Source of the DNA: Megamonas funiformis
Lineage (GTDB): Bacteria; Bacillota; Negativicutes; Selenomonadales; Selenomonadaceae
Reading direction: 5' to 3'
DNA: 64,000 bases
Assembly (NCBI RefSeq): GCF_010669225.1
Contig: NZ_CP048627.1
Location: forward strand, 1,253,292-1,317,291
The notes beneath the pieces are model-generated. The model worked only from the letters and a program-made list of their open reading frames with translations, did no database searches and was not told the DNA's origin. Positions within the stretch are counted from its first letter, which is position 1. The number at the start of each line of letters is the position of its first letter. Shown piece by piece: positions 1 through 8,599 of this stretch. Made by a program: the position numbers and the translations under genes.

Positions 1-309
1 GCTAATAAATATGACTTAGGCAATAGTGATCAAGAGCAAGCTTATATTTTTCAATTAAATTATAAAGGTGCAAAACGTACTATACCAAATACGTATGGAT
101 TATGGGTTGCATATAAAAATATTGGAGAACTAGCTACATTTTTACCAACATATACTAATAGCTTCACAGGCGAACAAGGTTATGAATTAGGGGCTAGATA
201 TATATTTGCTAAAAATTTAATGGGTGAAGTTTCATATTTTAATGGTAATGATATTGAAAATGATAAAACAAAAACACGTTGGTTTGGTCGTTTAGAATAT
301 CGTTTTTAA
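1..309 (+). CDS. Outer-membrane porin-like beta-barrel protein, C-terminal fragment
   Basis: The reading frame is open from base 1 and stops at 307-309, giving 102 residues whose start lies outside the window. The sequence alternates polar and aromatic/aliphatic residues as beta-barrel strands do (for example YELGARYIFA, then LMGEVSYF), and the last residues are WFGRLEYRF. A C-terminal Phe ending an amphipathic strand is the usual recognition signal for outer-membrane barrel insertion. In Negativicutes such proteins normally carry an N-terminal SLH domain that tethers the outer membrane to the cell wall; that part is not visible here. The porin role is inferred from barrel character, not from a family match. 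Confidence 0.75.
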   Translation, partial: ANKYDLGNSDQEQAYIFQLNYKGAKRTIPNTYGLWVAYKNIGELATFLPTYTNSFTGEQGYELGARYIFAKNLMGEVSYFNGNDIENDKTKTRWFGRLEYRF

Positions 310-332
310 ATAAAATATAATTAGGAGATTTT

Positions 333-1643
333 ATGCTATCACAATTAACTTATAAAGAATATCTAAAAGTAACTATTCCCTTTATGTTATCCACAGCTAC
401 ACAGCCTCTATTAGGAGCTGTAAATACTGCTGTTATGGGACATATGTCAGAAGCTTTTTATATAGCTGCTGTTTCTTTGGGAGTAATTTTATTTAACAAT
501 ATATATTGGTTATTCGGATTTTTGAGAGTATCTACTACAAGTTTTTCCGCTCAAGCTTTAGGCAGTGAATCCGCCAAAGATAAATTTTTAGCTTTAGCTA
601 GACCACTACTTATAGCTATAGTAATAAGTTTGATATTTTTAATCATTTATCCATGGATTTTCAAATATTATGCATTGCTCATGAAGCCTGAAAGCCAAGT
701 TGTTGAATTGATGAAAAATTATTGTGATATCATTATATGGGGAGCGCCATTTGTTTTAATCAATTATGTAACGCTAGGCTGGCTCATGGGGCAGATGATA
801 ATTCGCTATACTATGTTTATGCAAATATCTATGAATGTGTTGAATATCGTCTTATCTATCGTATTTGTATTTATCATGGATATGAATATTCAAGGTGTAG
901 CCTATGCTTCTTTGATTGCTCAAATATATGGTTGTATGGTAGGTTTTATTGCTATTTATAAACGAGGGAACTTAACTATTCGCAATGAATACATTCAAAG
1001 TTTAAAAACTTTACAGCCTTTTTTAGCCATGATGAAGGTAAATGTGGATTTAATGTTTCGCACTGTTTGTTTATTGACGATAAATAATTTATTTGCCATA
1101 GCTGGGGCAAGCATGGGAACAGTTACACTAGCTAGTAATGCTATTATCTTAGAAATTATTTTTATTGTGGTTTACTTTATTGATGGTATGGCAAATGGTG
1201 TGAGTGTATTTTCAGGAAAAGCAAAGGGATACAAAGATATAAATTTATTAAATTCAGTATTAAAGATAAGCTTAAGATGTTTAGCTGTATTTATAATTTT
1301 TATTTCAGTGATTATGTATATTACTAAATCGTATTTTATAAATATGATGACTGATTTGGCAGTTGTGGCTAATTATGCTAACGATTATAGCATCTATCTA
1401 ATTTTACATCCTATATGTGCCTGTGTAGGATTGCTTTTATATGGTATGTATACAGGTATTGTCAATACAGCTTCTATCAGAAATATGATGTTTGTCGCTG
1501 TGATATTTTTCTATATCTGCCAAAAAATATTGATGTCTTATCTAGGTAATGATGGTATATGGCTGACATATAATTTAACGTATTTATTAGAGTCAATCAT
1601 TCTCATTTTGTATTTACCGTCGTTAAAGAAATATTTTAATTAA
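333..1643 (+). CDS. MATE family multidrug/organic cation exporter
   Basis: A 436-residue membrane protein with about 12 hydrophobic segments, the usual MATE length. The N-terminal stretch PLLGAVNTAVMGHM is the characteristic MATE signature, closest to the DinF-like branch. Family members export cationic drugs or metabolites using a sodium or proton gradient. An AGGAG-type site (taggag, 321-326) sits just before the ATG. The gene is 23 bp behind the porin and is followed by a bidirectional terminator shared with the convergent HAD gene. The substrate cannot be told from sequence. Confidence 0.9.
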   Translation: MLSQLTYKEYLKVTIPFMLSTATQPLLGAVNTAVMGHMSEAFYIAAVSLGVILFNNIYWLFGFLRVSTTSFSAQALGSESAKDKFLALARPLLIAIVISLIFLIIYPWIFKYYALLMKPESQVVELMKNYCDIIIWGAPFVLINYVTLGWLMGQMIIRYTMFMQISMNVLNIVLSIVFVFIMDMNIQGVAYASLIAQIYGCMVGFIAIYKRGNLTIRNEYIQSLKTLQPFLAMMKVNVDLMFRTVCLLTINNLFAIAGASMGTVTLASNAIILEIIFIVVYFIDGMANGVSVFSGKAKGYKDINLLNSVLKISLRCLAVFIIFISVIMYITKSYFINMMTDLAVVANYANDYSIYLILHPICACVGLLLYGMYTGIVNTASIRNMMFVAVIFFYICQKILMSYLGNDGIWLTYNLTYLLESIILILYLPSLKKYFN

Positions 1644-1645
1644 AG

Positions 1646-1699
1646 AAAACCTACTATAGATTACTTTTAAATAAGTTAATTTATAGTAGGTTTATTTTT
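1646..1699. terminator. Bidirectional intrinsic terminator
   Basis: Inverted arms 1647-1658 and 1682-1693 form a 12-bp perfect stem around an AT-rich loop, with A-rich and T-rich flanks. It lies between the convergent MATE and HAD genes and can stop both. Confidence 0.8.
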
Positions 1700-2489
1700 A
1701 TAATACGTTATATTGTTTTAAAGCATAGGCTACGCCATCATTATCTACATCTAAAGTGATAAAATCTGCTATCTGTTTTAAATTATCATTAGCATTTCCC
1801 ATAGCTATGCCATATTTTACAGCTTCAAGCATTTCCACATCGTTTCCACCATCACCAAAAGCCATGGCTTCATTGATATCTATGCCGTAGTAAGCTAAAA
1901 CTTTTTTGAGGCCTGTGCCTTTACCGCCATCTTTAGGAATAATATCTGTAAAATATGGGCACCAACGAACAGCTTTGCAATTTGGCAAATATGGTAAGAC
2001 TTCTTGTTCTTCATCTTCATTTAGGAAAATATTCAATTGATATGTTTTATGATTGGATACACGACTTACATCATCAAATGCTCTATCAGGTGCAGTATCT
2101 CCTAAAGTTTCTTTTAATTTTGCTAAGCGGTCATTATAGAGATTAAAATAAAAATAATCTATTTCCATAAAACCACAAGCGATATCTTTATCTTTGATGT
2201 AATTTGTAAATTGGATTAAATCTTCACGATTTAAATATTCTTCGTGTAAGATTTTCCCTGTACTATCATAACAATATTGACCATTAAAAGTAATATAACC
2301 AGTGAATAAATCGCCAAATTCATCAATTAAAAATTTCAAGTCATATGGCGGACGACCAGTTGCGATAAATAATTTTATTCCTTTTGCTTTTAAAGTATGT
2401 AAAGCTTGTATTGTAGATTCAGGAATTTTATGTGTTTTAAAGCTAACTAATGTACCATCAATATCAAAGAAAATAGCTTTTATCATCAT
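1698..2489 (-). CDS. Cof-type HAD-superfamily hydrolase
   Basis: A 263-residue cytosolic phosphatase of the Cof/YidA type. HAD motif I is DIDGT (Asp9 nucleophile, Asp11 acid/base), motif II is in FIATGRPP around residue 42, and motif IV is GDGGNDVEML near residue 212. The region between II and IV is the C2 cap typical of sugar-phosphate, flavin-precursor or pyridoxal-phosphate phosphatases; the substrate is not predictable. The protein starts with two Met codons; the second (2486) is better spaced from the GGTGAT site. Single gene, ending at the shared terminator with the MATE gene. Confidence 0.9.
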   Translation of the reverse strand: MMIKAIFFDIDGTLVSFKTHKIPESTIQALHTLKAKGIKLFIATGRPPYDLKFLIDEFGDLFTGYITFNGQYCYDSTGKILHEEYLNREDLIQFTNYIKDKDIACGFMEIDYFYFNLYNDRLAKLKETLGDTAPDRAFDDVSRVSNHKTYQLNIFLNEDEEQEVLPYLPNCKAVRWCPYFTDIIPKDGGKGTGLKKVLAYYGIDINEAMAFGDGGNDVEMLEAVKYGIAMGNANDNLKQIADFITLDVDNDGVAYALKQYNVL

Positions 2490-2619
2490 ATCACCGTACT
2501 TTCATTAGAATTATAAAATATAAATCAATTATAACAAATTTTAAGCTAGTACGTATATTGTTTTTATGCTATATTATAAACAATAATTATTGACTAGATA
2601 AATATAGAAAGAGATGTGA

Positions 2620-3489
2620 ATGATTTTCATGAATGCAACTTTAAAAAATATTACGGCTATGCTTATTTTTGGTAGTATCGGTTTATTTGTGCGCAATATC
2701 GAACTTGCAAGTTCGCAAATAGCCCTAGTGCGTGGTTTTGTAGGTGCTTTTATTTTATTTATCGCTATGGTATGTTTGCACAAAAAAATAAATCGAAATG
2801 TTTTAATAAAAAATTTACGCTATTTATTAATATCTGGTGTAGCTATAGGTTTTAACTGGATTTTTTTATTTCAAGCATATAATTATACAACGATAGCTAC
2901 AGCGACACTTACATATTATTTAGCACCTACTTTTGTAGTATTATTATCTCCATTTATATTGAAAGAAAGTTTATCGCTATTTAAAATCATCTGTGTAATT
3001 TTATCTTTATTAGGTATGGCATTAGTCGCTGGCATATTCAATGACAATCAATCTGGTGTGAATGATTTTATCGGTGTACTGTATGGAATATCTGCTGCAT
3101 TATTTTATGCGATTGTAGTCTTAGCAAATAAATTTTTCAAAGATATTTCTGCCATTGATAGCAGTATTGCTCAATTATTATTAGCTTCAATAATTTTATT
3201 GCCTTATGTAATCTATCAGGGAAATTCATGGAGCATGAGTGGTTTTTCGTTATTATCTTTGGCTATATTAGGCATTATACATACAGGTATAGCGTATTTA
3301 TTATATTTTTCTTCACTACAAGAATTACCAGCACAAAAAGTTGCTATTTTTAGCTATTTAGACCCAGTAACTGCGATTATTTTATCCACAGTTCTTTTAG
3401 CTGAGCCGATGAGTATTTCTCAATGGATTGGAGCGATTTTGATATTAGGTTCTTTACTTGTCAGTGAGTTGTTCAAGAAAAATAATTAA
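2620..3489 (+). CDS. EamA/DMT family transporter (RhaT/YdcZ-like)
   Basis: A 289-residue integral membrane protein with ten predicted helices arranged as two EamA repeats, the standard DMT layout. The second half contains the typical SYLDPVTAIILS stretch preceding the last helices. Members export amino acids or other small metabolites; substrate unknown. A second in-frame ATG at 2629 is an alternative start. The gene is monocistronic and ends just before the promoter of the thiamine operon. Confidence 0.88.
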   Translation: MIFMNATLKNITAMLIFGSIGLFVRNIELASSQIALVRGFVGAFILFIAMVCLHKKINRNVLIKNLRYLLISGVAIGFNWIFLFQAYNYTTIATATLTYYLAPTFVVLLSPFILKESLSLFKIICVILSLLGMALVAGIFNDNQSGVNDFIGVLYGISAALFYAIVVLANKFFKDISAIDSSIAQLLLASIILLPYVIYQGNSWSMSGFSLLSLAILGIIHTGIAYLLYFSSLQELPAQKVAIFSYLDPVTAIILSTVLLAEPMSISQWIGAILILGSLLVSELFKKNN

Positions 3490-3494
3490 ACTTA

Positions 3495-3523
3495 TTGACA
3501 AATGATAATTTATAAATTATATT
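3495..3523 (+). promoter_or_regulatory. Promoter of the thi operon
   Basis: A perfect TTGACA -35 box (3495-3500), 17-bp spacer and TATATT -10 box (3518-3523) place the transcription start around 3530, directly at the 5' edge of the TPP aptamer. Confidence 0.8.
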
Positions 3524-3537
3524 GTATATATAAATTA

Positions 3538-3628
3538 ATAACAGGGAGCTAGTAAACTGGCTGAGAGGAAGTTGTGAACTTTGACCTATAACCTGATTTG
3601 GATAATGCCAACGTAGGATAATAATTAT
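3538..3628 (+). ncRNA. TPP (THI-box) riboswitch aptamer
   Basis: The conserved elements occur in order: gggagc, CTGAGAGG (3561-3568), then ACCTGATTTGGATAATGCCA (3591-3610) and acgtaggata. These are the pyrimidine-sensor and pyrophosphate-binding parts of the thiamine pyrophosphate aptamer. It is followed within 20 bases by a terminator hairpin, so it should act by premature termination when TPP is plentiful. It controls thiSFGH downstream. Confidence 0.95.
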
Positions 3629-3645
3629 GATGTATTTGCAATTAG

Positions 3646-3676
3646 AAGAGATGGCATTTTGTCATCTCTTTTTTAT
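3646..3676 (+). terminator. Riboswitch expression-platform terminator
   Basis: AAGAGATG (3646-3653) pairs with CATCTCTT (3663-3670), followed by a run of T. It sits right after the TPP aptamer and is probably the switchable terminator. Confidence 0.85.
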
Positions 3677-3706
3677 TTTAACACACATCTATATATTAAT
3701 TTTTAA

Positions 3707-3793
3707 AATCACATAGAGTTGACCATGTGATTGAACAGGAGTTCATGAAGGGGTGCACCACCGCGGGTGTATCTTTTTGTGGACTCCTTTTTT
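3707..3793 (+). promoter_or_regulatory. Second structured leader with terminator upstream of thiS
   Basis: Between the riboswitch terminator and thiS lies a second RNA-like element. A hairpin with an 8-bp perfect stem (3707-3714 with 3725-3732, 10-nt loop) is followed by a terminator-like stem AGGAGT (3737-3742) with ACTCCT (3783-3788) and a T run. The apical part holds GGGGTGCACCACCGCGGGTG (3750-3769), which can form alternative CACC/GGTG pairings and resembles the ACCGCGG part of T-box antiterminators. The space for a T-box Stem I is missing. Its ligand, if any, is unknown. Confidence 0.6.
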
Positions 3794-3834
3794 AATAAAA
3801 TTTCTCAAAAGATAAAAAATAAGGAGGTCTTATT

Positions 3835-4032
3835 TTGATAATAGTTAATGGACAAAATCAAGAAATATCTTTGCCTATGGATTTAGTTACTTATTTGCAA
3901 GAAAATAATTATTCTTTAGATAAGATAGCTATAGAGTTAAATGGTCAAATAGTCCCAAAAGCAAAATATGCACAAACTATTTTAAATCCTAATGATAAAT
4001 TAGAAATCGTAACTTTTGTTGGTGGTGGCTGA
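3835..4032 (+). CDS. thiS: Sulfur carrier protein ThiS
   Basis: A 65-residue ubiquitin-fold protein ending in VGGG, the C-terminal glycines that are adenylated by ThiF and converted to thiocarboxylate to donate sulfur for thiazole formation. The start is TTG (3835), chosen because a strong AAGGAGGT site (3821-3828) lies six bases upstream and no ATG fits. First gene of the thiSFGH operon; its stop is two bases before the thiF start. Confidence 0.92.
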   Translation: MIIVNGQNQEISLPMDLVTYLQENNYSLDKIAIELNGQIVPKAKYAQTILNPNDKLEIVTFVGGG

Positions 4033-4034
4033 TA

Positions 4035-4673
4035 ATGGCAGATATTTTGGCAAAAGAATTAATTTATCAAACTTTAAATGACCGCCATGGCATAGTCAAC
4101 CAAGAAAAATTAAATAATGCTAAAGTTGCTATAGCCGGTCTTGGTGGTTTAGGCTCTAATATCGCTGTGGCACTAGCTAGAATAGGTGTAGGTCATTTAC
4201 ATTTAATTGATTTTGACAAAGTAGATATCAGCAATCTCAATAGACAACATTATTTCATCTCACATCTAAATGAATACAAAACGCAAGCTCTAGCCGAGCA
4301 ATTACAAATGATAAATCCTTATTTAAATATCGTTACTGATTGTATAAAGGTAACAGAAGATAATATTTTTTCATTGTTTAAAGATGAAGATATCATCTGT
4401 GAAGCTTTTGACGTTCCTGAAAATAAGGCGATGTTAGTAAATAAGGTATTAGAGCTTTTCCCTGAAAAATATATCATTTCTGGAAGTGGTATGGCGGGTT
4501 TTGGTCATAGCAATGAAATTCATACTCGTAAGGTGATGGGCAAATTTTATATCTGTGGTGATGAAAAAACTGCATTATCCAATGAAAATAGTTTAATGGC
4601 TCCTAGAGTAGCTATTTGTGCTGGTCATCAAGCAAATTTAATCACTCAATTGATTTTAGAAAATAATTTATAA
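4035..4673 (+). CDS. thiF: ThiS adenylyltransferase ThiF
   Basis: A 212-residue E1-like enzyme that activates the C-terminus of ThiS with ATP. The nucleotide-binding loop GLGGLGSNIA lies near residue 35, followed by LIDFDKVDISNLNRQ, the family's DxVxxSNLNRQ signature. Length matches the short ThiF form common in anaerobes. The GGTGGTG encoding the ThiS tail doubles as the Shine-Dalgarno site, implying translational coupling to thiS. Confidence 0.92.
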   Translation: MADILAKELIYQTLNDRHGIVNQEKLNNAKVAIAGLGGLGSNIAVALARIGVGHLHLIDFDKVDISNLNRQHYFISHLNEYKTQALAEQLQMINPYLNIVTDCIKVTEDNIFSLFKDEDIICEAFDVPENKAMLVNKVLELFPEKYIISGSGMAGFGHSNEIHTRKVMGKFYICGDEKTALSNENSLMAPRVAICAGHQANLITQLILENNL

Positions 4674-4688
4674 AGAAGGTATCATATT

Positions 4689-5447
4689 ATGTGGCAATTA
4701 GGAAAACATCAATTCAATTCAAGATTTATTTTAGGTTCTGGTAAATATTCTTTAGAATTAATTCAAGCAGCAATCAATGAAGCAAAAGCTGAAATTGTAA
4801 CTTTAGCACTTCGTCGTGTAAATAATGGTGGTATGGCTAATATTTTAGATTACATTCCTAAAGATATAGCACTGCTTCCTAATACTTCTGGAGCTAGAAA
4901 TGCTGATGAAGCCATTCGCATAGCTCGTTTATCTAAAGAACTTTGTGGCAGTGATTTAGTAAAAATTGAAATTATGCGCGATAGTAAATATCTTTTACCT
5001 GATAATTATGAAACTATCAAAGCTACTGAAGTTTTAGCTAAAGAAGGTTTCACTGTTATGCCTTATATGTATCCAGATTTAAATGTAGCTAGAGATTTAG
5101 TAAATGCTGGTGCTAGTTGTGTAATGCCTCTTGGGGCTCCCATCGGCTCTAATAAAGGTTTATGTACAAAAGAATTTATTCAAATTCTCATAGATGAAAT
5201 CGACTTACCAATTATTGTAGATGCTGGTATTGGTAGACCTTCTCAAGCTTGTGAAGCTATGGAAATGGGTGCTACTGCTATTATGGCTAATACTGCTATA
5301 GCAATAGCAGGTGATGTCGTTCGCATGGCAAAAGCTTTTAATTATGCTATTGAAGCAGGACGCCTTGCTTATGAAGCAAAATTAGGTCGTGTAAAAGCAC
5401 AAGGAGCAAGTGCATCTTCTCCATTGACAGGATTTTTACAAGATTAA
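4689..5447 (+). CDS. thiG: Thiazole synthase ThiG
   Basis: A 252-residue TIM-barrel enzyme that condenses 1-deoxyxylulose 5-phosphate, dehydroglycine and ThiS thiocarboxylate into the thiazole phosphate of thiamine. The conserved opening FILGSGKYS, the VKIEIMRD strand carrying the imine-forming Lys, and the phosphate-binding [11 protein letters not shown] and MANTAIA segments are all present. Length is normal. Fifteen bases separate it from thiF. The DXP substrate is made by dxs, also in this window. Confidence 0.95.
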   Translation: MWQLGKHQFNSRFILGSGKYSLELIQAAINEAKAEIVTLALRRVNNGGMANILDYIPKDIALLPNTSGARNADEAIRIARLSKELCGSDLVKIEIMRDSKYLLPDNYETIKATEVLAKEGFTVMPYMYPDLNVARDLVNAGASCVMPLGAPIGSNKGLCTKEFIQILIDEIDLPIIVDAGIGRPSQACEAMEMGATAIMANTAIAIAGDVVRMAKAFNYAIEAGRLAYEAKLGRVKAQGASASSPLTGFLQD

Positions 5448-5485
5448 TTATTAATTTAATCAGTAATAATTGTGAGGTAAGATGA

Positions 5486-6703
5486 ATGAATAAAGATAAT
5501 CATATTAATGAAAGTATTATTAATGATGAAGTAAGAGCTGAATTAAAAAAAGAACGTATTGACTATATGGCATATTTACCAGATATGGAAGTTATACCAA
5601 GTGATATTTTAGATAAGGTTATAGCTGATATGGATAGTTATGATTATGATAAATATACAGCCCAAGATGTACAAACTGCACTTAGTCATGACCATATTAC
5701 ACCAGAAGATTTTAGAGCTTTATTATCTCCAGCAGCACTTCCTTTTCTTGAACAGATAGCACAAAAAGCACAGAAAACTACTAAGAGATTTTTTGGCAAT
5801 TCTATCTATATGTTCACACCAATATATATTGCTAATTACTGTGAAAATTATTGTATCTATTGTGGTTTTAATTGTCATAATAAAATTAAACGTGCTAAAT
5901 TGAATTATGATGAAATTGATAAAGAAATGCAGGAAATTGCTAAATCTGGATTGCAGGAAATCTTGATTTTAACAGGTGAAAGTCGCAAGCAATCCAGCAT
6001 AGAATATATAGGTGAAGCTTGTAAAATAGCTAAAAAATATTTCCGTGTTATTGGACTTGAAATCTATCCATTGAATACAGATGAATATGCTTACCTACAA
6101 AAATGCGGTGCGGATTATGTAACTGTATTCCAAGAAACATATAATAGCGATAAATATGAAACACTTCATTTAGCTGGACATAAACGTATTTTCCCTTATC
6201 GTTTCTATGCTCAAGAAAGAGCAATTCGTGGCGGTATGAGAGGCGTTGGCTTTGCTGCACTTTTAGGTTTAGATGATTTTAGAAAAGATGCATTAGCTAC
6301 AGGTATGCATGCATATTATTTACAACAAAAATATCCACATGCAGAGATAGCATTTTCTTGCCCTCGCCTTCGTCCAATTATCAATAATGATAAAATCAAT
6401 CCTAAAGATGTACATGAAGCACAGCTTTTACAAGTTGTATGTGCTTATCGTTTATTTATGCCATCTGCTAGTATCACTATATCTACTAGAGAATGTGCTA
6501 GAGTTCGTGATAATCTTGTAAATATCGCTACTACAAAAATTTCCGCTGGTGTAAGTACCGCCATCGGTGAACATAGTCAAGAAAGCGAAGATAAAGGTGA
6601 TGCTCAATTTGAAATTGCCGACACTCGTTCTGTAGATGAAGTATATCATGATTTAATTCATAACGGCTTACAGCCAGTTATGGCAGATTATTTATACGTA
6701 TAG
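5486..6703 (+). CDS. thiH: 2-iminoacetate synthase ThiH (radical SAM)
   Basis: A 405-residue radical SAM enzyme that cleaves tyrosine to dehydroglycine and p-cresol for ThiG. The iron-sulfur motif CENYCIYC supplies Cys119, Cys123 and Cys126 (CX3CX2C). The C-terminal region with ISTRECARVRDNL and SAGVSTAIGEH matches ThiH rather than other tyrosine lyases. Use of ThiH instead of the oxidase ThiO fits an anaerobic lifestyle. It follows thiG by 38 bp and ends the operon; only the thiazole branch of thiamine synthesis is present here. Confidence 0.95.
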   Translation: MNKDNHINESIINDEVRAELKKERIDYMAYLPDMEVIPSDILDKVIADMDSYDYDKYTAQDVQTALSHDHITPEDFRALLSPAALPFLEQIAQKAQKTTKRFFGNSIYMFTPIYIANYCENYCIYCGFNCHNKIKRAKLNYDEIDKEMQEIAKSGLQEILILTGESRKQSSIEYIGEACKIAKKYFRVIGLEIYPLNTDEYAYLQKCGADYVTVFQETYNSDKYETLHLAGHKRIFPYRFYAQERAIRGGMRGVGFAALLGLDDFRKDALATGMHAYYLQQKYPHAEIAFSCPRLRPIINNDKINPKDVHEAQLLQVVCAYRLFMPSASITISTRECARVRDNLVNIATTKISAGVSTAIGEHSQESEDKGDAQFEIADTRSVDEVYHDLIHNGLQPVMADYLYV

Positions 6704-6805
6704 AATATTTTATGAATTAGACACTAGACAAAACTATATTTCTAAAGTACACTTTAATCAAAGTAAATATTTCTCTTTAAGAAAATTTAGGAGGATTTGA
6801 TTCGT

Positions 6806-7453
6806 ATGCTAATATTAAAAAAGCTATCTTTGCTAGTACTTTTAATATGTTGTTTATGTTTAGTGCCAACTCCTGCTAAAGCAGCGCCTACAGATACTAG
6901 TAATTTGGCAATCAGTACGATTACTGGCTTTTTAAATCCCGAAAATGCTGCTATAAGGGATGATTTACTAGAATTATTGAAGGATTCACAGCATAGACAA
7001 GAGTTGATTGATTATATTGAAGCTACTAGACCTGTAATTGAAAAATATAAAGGCTATTTTGATACAGCTTCTAATGTAGCTATATGGTCAGAAGAAAATA
7101 TACCTATTATCGGTCATTTAATAGGTAATGTAGCTATCAGTGTTACTAATTATTTTTATCAACAAGAATTGCAAGAATTAGCGACTACAGAGGTAGCACA
7201 AAAATTTGCTGAGCTTCGTCAATCAGGTATAAATATCGAGATAGATATTTTTCAGAGAGCATTATCTAATTATGTTTTAAATGATGGTATAGATTTATCT
7301 TTGATTATGAATTTACAAGAAATTATCAATGAAAGATTAGAAGTTCATAATTTTTTAAAGTCTATAATTGAAAGCTCAGACTTAGAATATAATATCATTG
7401 ATGATGGTAATATCATTCCTAAATTAGATACTAGAATTAATTTCAATAAATAA
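6806..7453 (+). CDS. Secreted protein of unknown function
   Basis: I do not recognise the family. Translation from the ATG at 6806 gives 215 residues with a clear signal peptide (LILKKLSLLVLLICCLCLVP, then an AKA-A cleavage motif near residue 26). The mature part is mostly alpha-helical with an amphipathic middle and one stretch of moderate hydrophobicity around IPIIGHLIGNVAISVTNYFY. AGGAGG at 6789-6794 is 11 bases from this ATG; an upstream TTG at 6797 is too close to it. The protein is likely periplasmic or membrane-attached. A bidirectional terminator follows. Confidence 0.7.
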   Translation: MLILKKLSLLVLLICCLCLVPTPAKAAPTDTSNLAISTITGFLNPENAAIRDDLLELLKDSQHRQELIDYIEATRPVIEKYKGYFDTASNVAIWSEENIPIIGHLIGNVAISVTNYFYQQELQELATTEVAQKFAELRQSGINIEIDIFQRALSNYVLNDGIDLSLIMNLQEIINERLEVHNFLKSIIESSDLEYNIIDDGNIIPKLDTRINFNK

Positions 7454-7498
7454 AAAAATCCTATCTTTAAGTGATTTCTTAGAGATAGGATTTTTTTT
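7453..7498. terminator. Bidirectional intrinsic terminator
   Basis: AATCCTATCT (7457-7466) pairs with AGATAGGATT (7483-7492), flanked by A and T runs, between the convergent secreted-protein and DUF1653 genes. Confidence 0.85.
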
Positions 7499-7499
7499 G

Positions 7500-7736
7500 T
7501 TAAACCAATTTTTCAAAACGATATTTTTGAGAAACATCAGGGTATTTTTGGCGGTCAACTTTACTCATAAACATATCTAAAGGTCTAATATAATCTTTAA
7601 AATCACCATATAAAGCTTTATAAACTACGAATTGTTCATGAGTTTCTGTATGTGTAGCTACGGTAATAATCAAATATTTTTTATCCTCACCTTTGAAGTG
7701 AACCCATATTTCCCCCGCTTTAGGTAAAGTTCTCAT
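7500..7736 (-). CDS. DUF1653 family protein
   Basis: A 78-residue protein beginning MRTLPKAGEIWVHFKG and containing VVYKALYGD and the RPLDMFMSKVD stretch typical of DUF1653. Family members are short, single-domain and fold like a small beta protein; no biochemical function is established. It lies 30 bp downstream of the amidase gene and may be cotranscribed with it. Confidence 0.85.
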   Translation of the reverse strand: MRTLPKAGEIWVHFKGEDKKYLIITVATHTETHEQFVVYKALYGDFKDYIRPLDMFMSKVDRQKYPDVSQKYRFEKLV

Positions 7737-7766
7737 TATATTGTGTTCTCCTTTAATTTTTAATTA

Positions 7767-8387
7767 TCAAATGAAATTACTAGCCATATGGCGGAGATGA
7801 TATAAATCTGCATATAGATTTTCACCAGGACAAGCAGTGGCATTAAAATCACGATGACCAAATACTGTATTTTCATTTGGACTTAAACTATACATTTGAC
7901 ATAATAAACCAATCAATTTACTTGCAGAAGCAATTTGCATATCTGTAGGCATTTCATCATTAAAATTACCAGATAGACAAATACCAATACTACTATTATT
8001 ATGTTGATAAGTATGTGCGCCAATATCTTCTAATGGTCTGCCTGTTTCAATTAAACCACTTTTACGAATAAACATATGATAACCTATACCAGACCAACCA
8101 TTTTGTAGATGAATGCGATGGATATCTGCAGCTGTGATATCGTCGTTTCCACCAATAGCAGAATGATGAACTATGATTTGTGACGTTCTAGGTCTAGTAG
8201 ATAAAGAAGTAAAATTGAAATAATTTTCAACAATTGGTAAATCAGAAGCATATAATGTATAATCAGCTGCTTTAGCTACATTATTATTAATATTTGCTAT
8301 AGAATTTAAAAAAGTGGAAATATTTGCTCCTGCAAGTAATGCTCCACCTAATTTTAATCCTTTAATTATAAAATCACGTCTATTCAT
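7767..8387 (-). CDS. N-acetylmuramoyl-L-alanine amidase (PGRP/Amidase_2) with Tat-like signal
   Basis: A 206-residue exported peptidoglycan amidase. The N-terminus NRRDFIIKG followed by a hydrophobic run (LGGALLAGANISTFL) and AKAAD is a twin-arginine type signal. The catalytic domain (about residue 60 on) has IIVHHSA, GIGYHMFI, and GHRDFNATACPG, which provide the His, His and Cys zinc ligands of the T7-lysozyme/PGRP fold. It cleaves the bond between muramic acid and L-alanine. It could be a cell-wall recycling enzyme or a phage-derived lysin; its position at the edge of the accessory island leaves both open. Confidence 0.88.
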   Translation of the reverse strand: MNRRDFIIKGLKLGGALLAGANISTFLNSIANINNNVAKAADYTLYASDLPIVENYFNFTSLSTRPRTSQIIVHHSAIGGNDDITAADIHRIHLQNGWSGIGYHMFIRKSGLIETGRPLEDIGAHTYQHNNSSIGICLSGNFNDEMPTDMQIASASKLIGLLCQMYSLSPNENTVFGHRDFNATACPGENLYADLYHLRHMASNFI

Positions 8388-8419
8388 ATAATTTGTCCTT
8401 CCCTAAGTAGTGTATCTAT

Positions 8420-8425
8420 AGTATA
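8420..8425 (-). promoter_or_regulatory. Extended -10 of the amidase gene
   Basis: On the minus strand TGCTATACT gives an extended -10 (TATACT at 8425-8420) with no strong -35. The surrounding 316-bp divergent region (8388-8703) also holds the promoter for the gene at 8704 and a pair of inverted 8-mers, TTCTCTAA (8460-8467) and TTAGAGAA (8508-8515), that could bind a regulator. Confidence 0.5.
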
Positions 8426-8570
8426 GCATCTTGAGTTAACTATAAGTCTAGTAGAAAATTTCTCTAATATAATATATTAATTGTATTGAAATGTATTTTC
8501 AAGTGTTTTAGAGAATATTTCTCAATTAATTGCAAAAAATAAAACTAAAAAGTATCTTATTTACTACACT

Positions 8571-8599
8571 TTGAAATTTGTAGTTGCTTATGATACAAT
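8571..8599 (+). promoter_or_regulatory. Promoter of the PLD/ATPase gene
   Basis: TTGAAA (8571-8576), a 17-bp spacer and TACAAT (8594-8599) preceded by TGA form a near-consensus promoter. It leaves a roughly 100-nt leader before the AGGAGG site (8689-8695) of the 668-residue gene. Confidence 0.75.

Noticed and set aside
737-961. 74-residue ORF inside the MATE gene
   Set aside because: Lies wholly within the MATE reading frame in another phase, with no ribosome-binding site or recognisable sequence; a shadow.
3701-3793. A complete T-box riboswitch upstream of thiS
   Set aside because: Only the antiterminator-like ACCGCGG part is similar; the UGGN acceptor-pairing bulge is not intact and there is no room for Stem I with a specifier loop. 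It is kept only as an unclassified structured leader.
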